This document shows positions 1 to 8,188 of a stretch of 64,000 nt of DNA, one piece after another. Position 1 is the first letter of the stretch; each line of letters starts with the position of its first letter. Both the position numbers and the translations under genes were made by a program. Origin of the DNA: CAIMUS01 sp046347625 (lineage in GTDB: Bacteria > Pseudomonadota > Gammaproteobacteria > Competibacterales > Competibacteraceae); assembly GCA_046347625.1 (NCBI GenBank), contig JAXMFU010000002.1, forward strand, positions 434,001-498,000, written 5' to 3'. Below the pieces are notes generated by a model, which worked only from the letters and a program-made list of their open reading frames with translations, was not told the origin of the DNA and did no database searches.

Positions 1-411
1 GGCATCATAGTAATAGTGTTCACCATCCTCACTGCTCAACCCCACCAGAAAATCCTTCAGGCTCATGGCGGCAAAACGGCCGGGATCGCCGTTGCTCTGA
101 TCCAAATGCAGTAACAAATTAAAGATGAAAATATTGGCGACGTCCGGCACCCCCTTGGGCAAGTCCCCGCTCACCCGGCCTACCGGCAGGACGGCATAGC
201 CGACGCTTTTGTTCTTGAGCTGCGGAACCAGACAGGTATTGATCAGAGAGGTCTTACCGGCGCCGGACTGGGCGTAGAACAGCACCAACCGCTCGGCGAT
301 GACCCGCGACAGCAACTCCCGCGCTTCCCGTTCCCGGCCAAAGAACCGATTCCTTTCGGCAACGGTAAAGGCACGCGGACCGACATAAGGATTTTCAACT
401 GGACTGGTCAT
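1..411 (-). CDS. STAND-class NTPase, N-terminal part (runs off the window)
   Basis: The first 137 codons of a minus-strand gene are present; the C-terminus lies outside the window. The start is an ATG at 411, overlapping the 3' end of the SIR2-like gene by 17 bp. The N-terminus carries the pattern typical of novel STAND NTPases: NPYVGPRAFT, then RFFGRERE about residue 25, then a Walker A motif AQSGAGKTSL about residue 47. STAND proteins are signal-transducing P-loop ATPases that oligomerise after sensing a ligand through a C-terminal repeat domain. Which sensor this one carries is not visible. It is the third gene of an operon with TIR-FGE and SIR2-like genes, so it is probably the switch of that module (inference). 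Family assignment is secure; function is not. Confidence 0.85.
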   Translation of the reverse strand, partial: MTSPVENPYVGPRAFTVAERNRFFGREREARELLSRVIAERLVLFYAQSGAGKTSLINTCLVPQLKNKSVGYAVLPVGRVSGDLPKGVPDVANIFIFNLLLHLDQSNGDPGRFAAMSLKDFLVGLSSEDGEHYYYDA

Positions 412-1465
412 AGCTAGGCCCAAACAATGCCTTGAAAAGTTTTTTGACGTACTCCTGAGCACTCATCCAGAACACTTCGAAATTCGCCTTACCGAGGTAA
501 CTCTGCAAATATTTCTGCTCTTCCTGACAGCACTCGATCTGAAGATGCACGACCGAGACGTTTTTCAGGTCTTTCCGCCGGACTTCCCGGAACCTGAGCA
601 AACCCCAGAACAGCGTCCGGAATTCCCAGCTTTCCAGGTCGTAACCCAGTAACAGCAAGGAAGATTGTGTCAGCGCTTCCCGGATCCTGGCGTGGATTCG
701 GTCCGTGGGCTGGCCCATCTCCCGGGAGATAGCAACCAGAAACTCCAGATGATCGTCCTCGGTCAACACCAGCGAAGCGGGATACTTGTCCAGGCCATGC
801 AGATGATAGACCAGCGGCTCTTCGGGGCTGGGTTCATAGCCGCCGGCAAAGATATCGTCGGGTATGTCCTTCTCCAGTTGCTCGTTCCAGCGGCAGACAC
901 CGGTATGAGGCTGTTTGCCCGCCTGGCGCAAAGCCGCCTCCATCACCTGGTGATAACCGGTCGTCAGATACAGGGGTAGATCCAGACCGGCCAGAATCAG
1001 CAATGGATCATCCTGGGGTGTATCGGCAAATTTTGGATAGCCCAGATGCTTGGCCAGTTCCGAGAAGTCCAGATTGTCGAACTCTGCATCGACTTCGTCC
1101 AATAGGCTCCTGGCCGCGCCACCGGCCTCGGCAAGGCTGTAGAGCCGGGTTTTGACAAAGTCCAGATAAGTCTGTTTGACGGCGACAGGGGTTATCACAC
1201 CGTTGGTTTGCTTCTCCATGGCCTCCATGGCCCCCATGATGGTCATAAATTGTGTCAGATGCGCCAGATTGTCCTTGTCAACCAGAGGATATTTGCCGCC
1301 CTCGGCAAAGTCGAGTATCAGTTGGCGATGACTGCCCAGGATCAGGTCATTGCTGATGGAATTGCCGAGAACGGGTATGGCCCGGCCGGCTTTGATCTGA
1401 TCGACGATAATCTGCTGCCAGGTTCTGGCGACTTGGATTTCTCCCAGTTTTTTGAAGCGTGGCAT
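395..1465 (-). CDS. SIR2-like domain protein
   Basis: This 356-residue protein has the layout of the bacterial SIR2_2-type domain: a nucleotide-binding strand-loop PVLGNSIS (about residue 31), TTGYHQVMEAA (about 168), LVYHLHGLDKYP with LTEDDHLEFL (about 220-245), and LLLLGYDLESWEF (about 272). Relatives in anti-phage systems hydrolyse NAD+. Here the usual TTN-(F/Y)-D signature reads TTGYH, so the Asn expected in the active site is Gly, whereas the His of HLHG is kept. Activity is therefore uncertain. It lies 39 bp downstream of the TIR-FGE gene and overlaps the STAND gene start by 17 bp, indicating one transcript. It shares architecture with the N-terminal half of the SIR2-like/TIR protein at 12763-14103. 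Confidence 0.8.
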   Translation of the reverse strand: MPRFKKLGEIQVARTWQQIIVDQIKAGRAIPVLGNSISNDLILGSHRQLILDFAEGGKYPLVDKDNLAHLTQFMTIMGAMEAMEKQTNGVITPVAVKQTYLDFVKTRLYSLAEAGGAARSLLDEVDAEFDNLDFSELAKHLGYPKFADTPQDDPLLILAGLDLPLYLTTGYHQVMEAALRQAGKQPHTGVCRWNEQLEKDIPDDIFAGGYEPSPEEPLVYHLHGLDKYPASLVLTEDDHLEFLVAISREMGQPTDRIHARIREALTQSSLLLLGYDLESWEFRTLFWGLLRFREVRRKDLKNVSVVHLQIECCQEEQKYLQSYLGKANFEVFWMSAQEYVKKLFKALFGPSYDQSS

Positions 1466-1504
1466 TCCTATCCTCCCGATTGTATCGTTGGTTGTGAATG
1501 GTGG

Positions 1505-3067
1505 TTAATCGGCGCCGATGGTCAGCGCCACCCGCAAGCCGCGCCAGGCCACTTTACTGTCAGGTGGCGAAAACCCCCGCGCGGTGCAGCGCAATTCGGT
1601 AGCTGGATCCCGATAACTGCCGCCGCGATGAATCCGATAAGTCTGGTTCAACTGCTGTTCGGCCTCCGCATCCTCCCGGCCGTCGCCGGCGTCATAAGGA
1701 TAGGCAAAATCCGGTTGGTCGGGTTTACCGCCCCAGAGCGTGCTGGTCCACTGCTGGACATTGCCGAGCAGATCACAGCAACCATAAACACCGGCGCCTC
1801 CAGGATAGGCACTGACCGGGGCCGTGCTTTGACTGCCCTGCGGACAACGTCCGGTTTCCCAGGCATCGCCCCAGGGATACTGCCGGCCATCCACTCCCCG
1901 CGCCGCTTTTTCCCATTCGGCTTCGGTCGGCAGGCGATAACGTCGCTCTGTTGCCTGACTCAACCACTCACAGTAGGCCCTGGCATCGAACCAACTGATC
2001 CCCGTTACTGGATGCTCCAGTTTGTCCCGTGGTGGCTGCCGCAGGAACCAGCCGGCCGGCTCATCCCGTTGTTTTTCCTGTTTGATGAATTCGGCGTATT
2101 GCCGATTCGTAACGGGATATTTACCGATCTGGTACGCAGGTAACACGACCTGGTGCCGGGGCAGCTCATACGCCGGAATACCGGGACCAGGTTGACTGCC
2201 CATCCAGAAAGGTCCCGCGGGAATCACCACCAGTTCCGGCTCGAAGGGTAACCGCTTGGCGGGAGGTTTGGGGTGAGAGGGAAGGGAGGTGCCACCGGAA
2301 CGGCCATGATCATCGTTTCGGCCAGCACCCTCCTTTGCATCTCTGCCAACCTTGGCAAGCTGGCTCTCCATATCCTTTAACTGTTCCTCAACTTGATCAC
2401 GCTGAGCTTTTGCATCGTCGATCAACTTTTTCAAGCGCAACTTCTCCTCAGGTCGAGTCTCCAGTATCCACCCTTGATTTAATACGCTCAGTTTTTCGCT
2501 GAGCGACTCCCACTGTTGTTGCAAGTCATCAATTTTCTTGTTTAAGCGTGATTGATTCTGCATCCCACGATCAGAAACCTGGTGATGGTTATGGCCGAAA
2601 CGATGATCATGGCCACCGGAACCTTCGATCAACTGCTTGAGCTGGCGGGCGGCGCTGGCGAAGATGTCATTGCGCTGAGCTTTCGGCTTGCCCAGCGGCG
2701 TTTTATCGGGTGAATTCAGACCCTGATAACGGCTGAGCGGATGGTCTGAATCCAAGAACACCGTACTGAGATAAAGCGGCGCCAGGCGCAGTTCACCGGC
2801 TTCGGCGGCCTGCAACAGCGGTGGGATTTCATGATCACGGATGTAATTGGACGCCATGAAGTCCGGCGAGATGAGCAGCACCGCTACTGCGGCCGAAGCG
2901 ACCCCCTGCTGAATCTCGCTGTGCCACTCCTGACCGGCTTCCAGGCGCTTATCGGTCCAGATATCGATAATACCCTGATTCTGCAATGATTTAAGGTGCA
3001 AGAGAAACTCCTGGAAGAGCTTCTCGTCTTTATGGCTGTAACTGATGAAAATCCGGTTGCGTGCCAT
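1505..3067 (-). CDS. TIR domain - coiled coil - FGE/SUMF1-like protein
   Basis: The 520-residue protein begins with a TIR domain: RIFISYSHKDEKLFQEFL at residues 5-22, and SPDFMASNYIRDHEIPPLL around 87-105, whose Glu aligns with the catalytic Glu of NAD+-cleaving TIRs. A Q/E/K-rich coiled coil follows (about 170-240). The C-terminal half is a formylglycine-generating-enzyme-like (SUMF1) fold: VVIPAGPFWMGSQPG (about 281), YPVTNRQYAEFI, GISWFDARAYCEWLS, LPTEAEWEKAARG, and RIHRGGSYRDP near the end. The Cys pair of true FGEs is absent after GGSY, so this is more likely a C-type-lectin-like binding module than a formylglycine enzyme (inference). It is the first gene of a TIR-FGE, SIR2-like, STAND operon. 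An AAGGT lies 9 nt before the ATG. Confidence 0.85.
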   Translation of the reverse strand: MARNRIFISYSHKDEKLFQEFLLHLKSLQNQGIIDIWTDKRLEAGQEWHSEIQQGVASAAVAVLLISPDFMASNYIRDHEIPPLLQAAEAGELRLAPLYLSTVFLDSDHPLSRYQGLNSPDKTPLGKPKAQRNDIFASAARQLKQLIEGSGGHDHRFGHNHHQVSDRGMQNQSRLNKKIDDLQQQWESLSEKLSVLNQGWILETRPEEKLRLKKLIDDAKAQRDQVEEQLKDMESQLAKVGRDAKEGAGRNDDHGRSGGTSLPSHPKPPAKRLPFEPELVVIPAGPFWMGSQPGPGIPAYELPRHQVVLPAYQIGKYPVTNRQYAEFIKQEKQRDEPAGWFLRQPPRDKLEHPVTGISWFDARAYCEWLSQATERRYRLPTEAEWEKAARGVDGRQYPWGDAWETGRCPQGSQSTAPVSAYPGGAGVYGCCDLLGNVQQWTSTLWGGKPDQPDFAYPYDAGDGREDAEAEQQLNQTYRIHRGGSYRDPATELRCTARGFSPPDSKVAWRGLRVALTIGAD

Positions 3068-3099
3068 GTCATTATGACCTTGGGAAAGAAAGGCTAATT

Positions 3100-3336
3100 T
3101 TAATTGTAATACGTATCCTTACGTCTTAGGAAGATTCCCATGATTTTGGTAACGATCACCAGGACAATGCCGGCCCCGAAACCATAGCCGGCATAGAAAC
3201 CGAAATAATCTTCCAAGCCGAAATGGGCGTGATGCTCGATAAAAATATCAGACAGCAGGCTGAGAACCAGCAATACACCGAAACCCATAGCCCAGAGACG
3301 GAGCCTGTTGGATTGGTGCTTATCACCCAAAAACAT
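3100..3336 (-). CDS. small two-helix membrane protein, unknown
   Basis: This 78-residue protein has two hydrophobic stretches, roughly residues 14-32 (LWAMGFGVLLVLSLLSDIF) and 45-68 (GFYAGYGFGAGIVLVIVTKI), separated by a His/Glu/Asp-containing loop (IEHHAHFGLEDY). It ends with a basic tail (FLRRKD). It lies 32 bp upstream of the TIR-FGE gene in the same orientation and could be the first gene of that transcript. No family is recognised. The loop composition resembles small inner-membrane proteins often annotated as hypothetical. Coding status is supported by codon use and position. Confidence 0.6.
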   Translation of the reverse strand: MFLGDKHQSNRLRLWAMGFGVLLVLSLLSDIFIEHHAHFGLEDYFGFYAGYGFGAGIVLVIVTKIMGIFLRRKDTYYN

Positions 3337-3399
3337 GGTGCATCCCGATTTTCTGATCGTTGCGTTAGTGACAGGTGATGATAAGGTTAATACGAAAGT

Positions 3400-3421
3400 A
3401 GGGGCGACTAAAATCGCCCCT
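3400..3421 (-). terminator. hairpin downstream of the M6 metalloprotease
   Basis: AGGGGCGA and TCGCCCCT form a perfect 8-bp stem around a 6-nt loop, 42 bp past the protease stop codon. No strong T-run follows on the minus strand. It could be a weak terminator or one of the short interspersed palindromes common in this genome. Confidence 0.4.
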
Positions 3422-3462
3422 AACTATACATAGGTTCAATCGGTATCGATAGGATTCAGCCT

Positions 3463-6084
3463 CTAGATCTTACCAAAAGAAGCCGTCACGGTGCGGGCCT
3501 GGGACATGGTCACCCGGCAGGTGCCGGTGCCGCTGCACGCCCCGCCCCAGCCGGTGAACTTCGAGCCGCTGGCTGCTGTGGCCGTCAGGGTTACCGTCGT
3601 GCCGCTGGTATAGGGTTCGCTGCAATCGCTGCCACAATTGATTCCCGCCGGATTGCTGGCCACGGTCCCACTGCCGGTGCCGGTCTTGCTGACGGTCAAG
3701 GTATACACGCGGACAAAGGTGGCCTTCACGGTGCGGGCCTGGGACATGGTCACCGTACAGGTGCCGGTAGTCCCGCTGCACGCCCCGCTCCAGCCGGTGA
3801 AAGTGGACCCGCTGGCCGCTGTGGCCGTCAGGGTCACCACCGTGCCACTGACATAGGGTTCGCTGCAATCGGTGCCGCAACTGATTCCCGCCGGGCTGCT
3901 GATGACCGTCCCGCTACCGGCTCCTGCCTTGCTGACCGTCAGGGTATACACGGGGGCAAAGGTGGCCGTCACGGTACGGGCCTGGGACATCGTCACCGTA
4001 CAGGTGCTGGTAGTCCCGCTGCACGCCCCGCCCCAGCCGGTGAACTTCGAGCCGCTGGTCGCTGTGGCCGTCAGAGTCACCACCGTGCCGCCGGCATAGG
4101 CTTCACTGCAATCGGTGCCGCAACTGATGCCGGTCGGATTGCTGGTCACCGTCCCTGAGCCGGTGCCTGTCTTGCTGACCGTCAGTGTATATGGGATAGC
4201 GAAAGTAGCCGTCACGGTGCGGGACTGGGACATGGTCACCTGGCAGGTGCCGGTACCATTGCAGACCCCACTCCAGCCGGTAAATATGGACCCGCTGGCC
4301 GGTGCCGCCGTCAGGGTCACCGTCGTACCGCTGTCATACTCTTCGCTGCAATCGGTGCCGCAATTGATTCCCGCCGGGCTGCTGGTCACTGTTCCTGAGC
4401 CGGTGCCGGCCTTACTGACGGTCAGCGGGTATCGCCCATCCCCACTCGTACTTAAAGTGGCTGTCATGGTTGCGGCCGAACCGCTGATGCCAGTTACGCT
4501 GACGTTGCTGGATGTGCCGTTATAGAGTTTGCTGTTAGGTGACGTGCTTCCTGAAAAAGCCGTTTTGTTACCACTACCGGGATAGGAATCGCCCGTGCTA
4601 CCGCGGTTGATACGCTTTTCCAACTCCCATAGATTATCGGCCTGAACCAGGGCGACATGGTAATGCTGGGCAGCACAGGAAGGGCCTCCTGGATAGCACT
4701 CTTTACTATTGGAAGTCGTGGCTTCATCGATATGCCATATCAGTAGACCCGAATTCGGTAAACCGGCATCAAAACCCGCTTTTTGACGGTTTTCCACCAG
4801 AAAATATTCACCACCTGCTGTTGGACCTCCATTCAGCAATTGGTATACATCGGCTGTACTATTGGCAGCAGTGATCGGTTCGTTAGTCAAACGTCCATTA
4901 ACTTTAGTAGGGTTCACCCATCCTAACTTATATTTACACCAGGGATCCATATGCGCCGGACGATCGCCAGTCTTGGATACTCTATTCCATGATCCTGCCG
5001 CCATCAGACTCCAATTGCCGATACCCTCCGAACTCCCATCGGTATCGTAAAGATCCGGTAATCCCAGCGCATGACCATATTCATGGGCAAAAACTCCCAT
5101 AGTTTGAAGGCCGCCCTGTAGGACTTCGGGTTGTATGACATAATCATTCACTTTAATTTTGCCACCTCGCACACAATTACTCTGTGTCGTGTACTCACCA
5201 TAGTGGCTGCGGACCCAGCTCTTGGCATAATTCAAACTCCAGCGATGGGACCAAATATCAGTACCGGTTCCACTGGCCTCTTCACCCGTGCCCTGATGGA
5301 CAATCATCACCACATCGACATAACAGTCACCATCTCGATCATAAGAAGCAAAGTTGAAGCCAGCCGTATCCGCCGCCCTTACCGCTTCATAGACCAGATC
5401 ACCCGGCCAGGCATCATCACCATTGACATTTTGGCCATAGTAATCATGCGTATTCGATGCTTTATACCATCCTACTATGCCGTTAGGTCCAGCCGAAACG
5501 CTGAAGGCTCCATAAGAAACCTCCTGGTAAAAGTCCTTCATGCTGTAATTGCCGGTACCAAACAGCAGGGTATTAAAATTACCGGTATTATAAGTGGTGG
5601 TGGTATTACTGAAATTGGCCAATATCACGGGGATATTGGCAGTACCCGTCGCCGGCGGGATCAGAGCGCTGGTTTCACCTACCATTCTCATCCTGGGTGA
5701 AAAGTCCGGCGTGGGTGCATTAAGATTATGCTCTTCCATCCGAATTGAAGGTCTAAGGTGAGGTTCGACTCCCATTAAACCAGACGGTGGGGAAACACCT
5801 TGTTTAACTTCCATACCGGAACTCATCAATTCGCCGCCCGCGGCTGGCACTGCATAGGTCCAACTCTTGAGCGACTCATCGAATATAATCGTATACCCGT
5901 CGATGGTCTCCCAGCCATGTGAGTTTTCATCACCCCATTGCTGTGCCTGAAAGGTTTGACCGTCAGCCTGTGTCAGAGTGTGTGTAATGGGTGCTGCAGG
6001 TGCCGCCCAGAGACGGATGGGCGTTACTCCGATAAACACCACTAATGCCAATAGGACGATATGTATTCTCTTGAGACTATACAT
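3463..6084 (-). CDS. secreted M6-family (immune inhibitor A-like) metalloprotease with four beta repeats
   Basis: This 873-residue exported protease has a Sec signal peptide at residues 1-28 (IHIVLLALVVFIGVTPIRLW, cut near AAPAAP). A propeptide-like region follows, then an M6-type catalytic domain with the zinc motif HEYGHALGLPD (about 333-343). The three His/Asp positions are intact, and the motif is followed by LMAAGSW. The C-terminal 320 residues are four tandem units of about 78 residues beginning YTLTVSKTGTGSGTV and ending TVTMSQARTVTATF, each with two conserved Cys pairs (CGTDCSE and CSG-TCTV). They match the divergent InlB B-repeat (Listeria-Bacteroides type) pattern seen in surface or secreted proteins. 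It is probably an extracellular protein-degrading enzyme. It stands alone, with 560 bp of upstream non-coding DNA. Confidence 0.9.
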   Translation of the reverse strand: MYSLKRIHIVLLALVVFIGVTPIRLWAAPAAPITHTLTQADGQTFQAQQWGDENSHGWETIDGYTIIFDESLKSWTYAVPAAGGELMSSGMEVKQGVSPPSGLMGVEPHLRPSIRMEEHNLNAPTPDFSPRMRMVGETSALIPPATGTANIPVILANFSNTTTTYNTGNFNTLLFGTGNYSMKDFYQEVSYGAFSVSAGPNGIVGWYKASNTHDYYGQNVNGDDAWPGDLVYEAVRAADTAGFNFASYDRDGDCYVDVVMIVHQGTGEEASGTGTDIWSHRWSLNYAKSWVRSHYGEYTTQSNCVRGGKIKVNDYVIQPEVLQGGLQTMGVFAHEYGHALGLPDLYDTDGSSEGIGNWSLMAAGSWNRVSKTGDRPAHMDPWCKYKLGWVNPTKVNGRLTNEPITAANSTADVYQLLNGGPTAGGEYFLVENRQKAGFDAGLPNSGLLIWHIDEATTSNSKECYPGGPSCAAQHYHVALVQADNLWELEKRINRGSTGDSYPGSGNKTAFSGSTSPNSKLYNGTSSNVSVTGISGSAATMTATLSTSGDGRYPLTVSKAGTGSGTVTSSPAGINCGTDCSEEYDSGTTVTLTAAPASGSIFTGWSGVCNGTGTCQVTMSQSRTVTATFAIPYTLTVSKTGTGSGTVTSNPTGISCGTDCSEAYAGGTVVTLTATATSGSKFTGWGGACSGTTSTCTVTMSQARTVTATFAPVYTLTVSKAGAGSGTVISSPAGISCGTDCSEPYVSGTVVTLTATAASGSTFTGWSGACSGTTGTCTVTMSQARTVKATFVRVYTLTVSKTGTGSGTVASNPAGINCGSDCSEPYTSGTTVTLTATAASGSKFTGWGGACSGTGTCRVTMSQARTVTASFGKI
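3480..4430 (-). repeat. four tandem ~235-bp units inside the metalloprotease gene
   Basis: The four C-terminal beta-repeat units are also similar at the DNA level. For example GTGCGGGCCTGGGACATGG recurs near 3492 and 3732, with close variants near 3975 and 4218. This indicates expansion by duplication and makes the copy number potentially variable. Confidence 0.8.
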
Positions 6085-6645
6085 GATATGAATTCCTCAA
6101 AATCAGCTAATTTCTCACACTGCTTTTCACAGAGAATGGAAATTCCGATTGGTTTTGATCCGAATAATTTCTCTGTGAAATATGTTCGTCTTCATATTCT
6201 CTCGATCTCACTCAAGTTTTTGGCTCTCTTTCCGCATTAACCTCCCCTATGCTGATCGATAAAGTAAAATCAATTTAAAATGGCATATTCCCTGAAACCT
6301 TTTTATCCTTGAAGCGTAACCGGGCGAAACCTGTCGCACACTCATACATTAGTGCGCACGAAGAAAGCTGTTAGGAACACCGAACGTTGCTCACTCCAAT
6401 CGGCACCCTAAAACGAATAGAGCATGCCAATAGTTGCGCCCATGCTTAACTATCTGCTATAAGCATAACCAGCATGCTGAAATAAATCAGTGAACTATTT
6501 CACAGATTTTATGTAGTAAATTTGGCGAAAATTATGATTTTTGTGACGGATAGGTCAGGCAAGCAGCGTAGCAGCGTTAAACCGACAACGCCGCCGAGTT
6601 TCCGATGCCATTGATGTTGGGTACTTTCGTATCCGAGCTATCGAG
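6085..6645. other. 561-bp non-coding gap with a 12-bp inverted repeat
   Basis: No gene is visible. TTTCACAGAGAA (6125-6136) and TTCTCTGTGAAA (6169-6180) form an inverted repeat with a ~32-nt loop, 40-95 bp upstream of the protease start. The position suits an operator or 5' leader structure. The rest is AT-richer than the flanks and shows no clear promoter or RNA gene. Confidence 0.5.
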
Positions 6646-8109
6646 TTATCCTATCCTCACGACCTGCGTGGCCAACGCCAGCGCAATGCCCGGAAACAGA
6701 AACAGCAGCACTGTCAACGCCGCGGTGACCACGAGAGCGACGACTACCGGCCAGGGCGCCTCGCCGTGGCCCGGCGACCGATCGTCTTCCGGCTTGAAGA
6801 AAGCCACATAGACGATGGGAATAAAATAAGCGGCGTTCAGCAGCGTGCTTACCATGATAATTCCGACCGCCGGCCAGCGCTGGGCCTGGAAGGCGCCTTC
6901 CAGCAGATACCATTTGCTGATAAAACCGGCGACCAGCGGCAGGCCGATCATGGACAAAGAACCTATGGCGAACGCCCCCATGGTCCAGGGCATACGGCGG
7001 CCAATGCCGTTCAACTGGCTGATCTCGGTCTTATGGGCGGCGGTATAGATCGAGCCGGCGGCGAAGAACAGGGTAATTTTGCCGAAGGCATGAGCGGCGA
7101 TATGCAGCGCCGCTCCCATGAGCGCCGGCGGCGCAAACAGCGCCGCTCCCAATACGACGTAAGCCAACTGACTGATAGTCGAATAGGCCAGGCGAAGTTT
7201 AAGGTTGTCCTGCCGCAGGGCGATCACGGAAGCGACAATGAGGGTGAAGCCGGCAACATACAGCAGCCAGTAAGTGCTACCGGCTTCGGCATTCAATAAC
7301 TCCAGCCCGAATACGTAGACGATCACTTTGATAACGGCGAATACCCCTCCCTTGACTACGGCGACCGCATGCAGCAGGGCACTGACGGGGGTAGGTGCCA
7401 CCATCGCCGCCGGCAGCCAGCGATGGACCGGCATCAGGGCGGCCTTGCCGATACCGAAGATATAGAGGAATAACAAAATTCCTAACTGCGGCCCATGCAC
7501 ATGACCGGTCAGGATACCGCCCGGACGGAACTCCAGCGTGCCGGTGCTGTACCAGGTCCAGAGAATGGCCAGGAGAAACAGCCCGATGGAAGTGCTAAGC
7601 AGTATGCCCAGATAGACCCGCCCGGCTTGGATAGCGTCCGGAGTACCTTTATGGGTGACCAGCGGATAGGTGGATAAACTGATCGCTTCATAGAAAATGA
7701 ACAGGGTCAGCAGATTACCGGCCAGGGCCACGCCCATAGTGCTGGCGATGGCGAGCGCGAAACAGGTGTAGAAGCGGGTCTGATGAATCTCCTGATTGGC
7801 GCGCATGTAGCCGATGGAATACAGTGAATTGATCGGCCAGAGCAGCGAGGCTACGGCGGCGAACAGCATCCCCAGGGGTTCGACGGTAAACCGTAACGGT
7901 ATTCCCGGCATGATATCGATTAGATCGAGGCTGGGCCGCTCACCGGCCAGTACGGTGGGAATCAGTGCAAAGACCATGCCGGTCAGCAGGCAGGAGACGA
8001 TCAGTGTGATCCCTTCCCGAAGATTGGGATACCTGCCGCTCAGAGCGATCGGTACTGCGCCCAGCGAGGGGAGGGCAAGCGCTAATGCAATCAGGGTTTC
8101 CGGACTCAT
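6646..8109 (-). CDS. proton-translocating NuoL/NuoM-like antiporter subunit
   Basis: The 487-residue protein is polytopic (about 14 helices) and belongs to the complex I ND2/4/5 - Mrp antiporter superfamily. Diagnostic segments are FTVEPLGMLFA (transmembrane Glu about residue 77), IGKAALMPVHRWLPAAMVAP (about 221), PTPVSALLHAVAVVKGGVFA, and GLPLVAGFISKWYLLEGA (about 404). These carry the Lys/His/Glu residues of the proton channel. It lies 79 bp downstream of a second family member (8189-9706). The other Mrp or Nuo subunits are not in the window, so the complex served is unknown: a stripped-down cation/proton antiporter, or an add-on to a hydrogenase or carbon-concentrating system. Confidence 0.85.
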   Translation of the reverse strand: MSPETLIALALALPSLGAVPIALSGRYPNLREGITLIVSCLLTGMVFALIPTVLAGERPSLDLIDIMPGIPLRFTVEPLGMLFAAVASLLWPINSLYSIGYMRANQEIHQTRFYTCFALAIASTMGVALAGNLLTLFIFYEAISLSTYPLVTHKGTPDAIQAGRVYLGILLSTSIGLFLLAILWTWYSTGTLEFRPGGILTGHVHGPQLGILLFLYIFGIGKAALMPVHRWLPAAMVAPTPVSALLHAVAVVKGGVFAVIKVIVYVFGLELLNAEAGSTYWLLYVAGFTLIVASVIALRQDNLKLRLAYSTISQLAYVVLGAALFAPPALMGAALHIAAHAFGKITLFFAAGSIYTAAHKTEISQLNGIGRRMPWTMGAFAIGSLSMIGLPLVAGFISKWYLLEGAFQAQRWPAVGIIMVSTLLNAAYFIPIVYVAFFKPEDDRSPGHGEAPWPVVVALVVTAALTVLLFLFPGIALALATQVVRIG

Positions 8110-8140
8110 GTGCTATAGCGCTCCTGTACCGGTTGTAGCA

Positions 8141-8188
8141 TTTCCCCTCCAAGGATTTGGGGGGTGGCGCGCAGCGCCGGGGTGGTTC
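8141..8188. repeat. interspersed repeat, family B copy 1
   Basis: The stretch CCCCTCCAAGGATTTGGGG followed by GGTGGCGCGCAGCGCCGGGG abuts the stop codon of the upstream antiporter gene. A second copy in the opposite orientation lies at 41457-41505 next to ftsZ. It is palindromic (CTCC...GGAG and GGCGC...GCGCC) and probably forms two small hairpins in the mRNA between the two antiporter genes. Confidence 0.7.
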
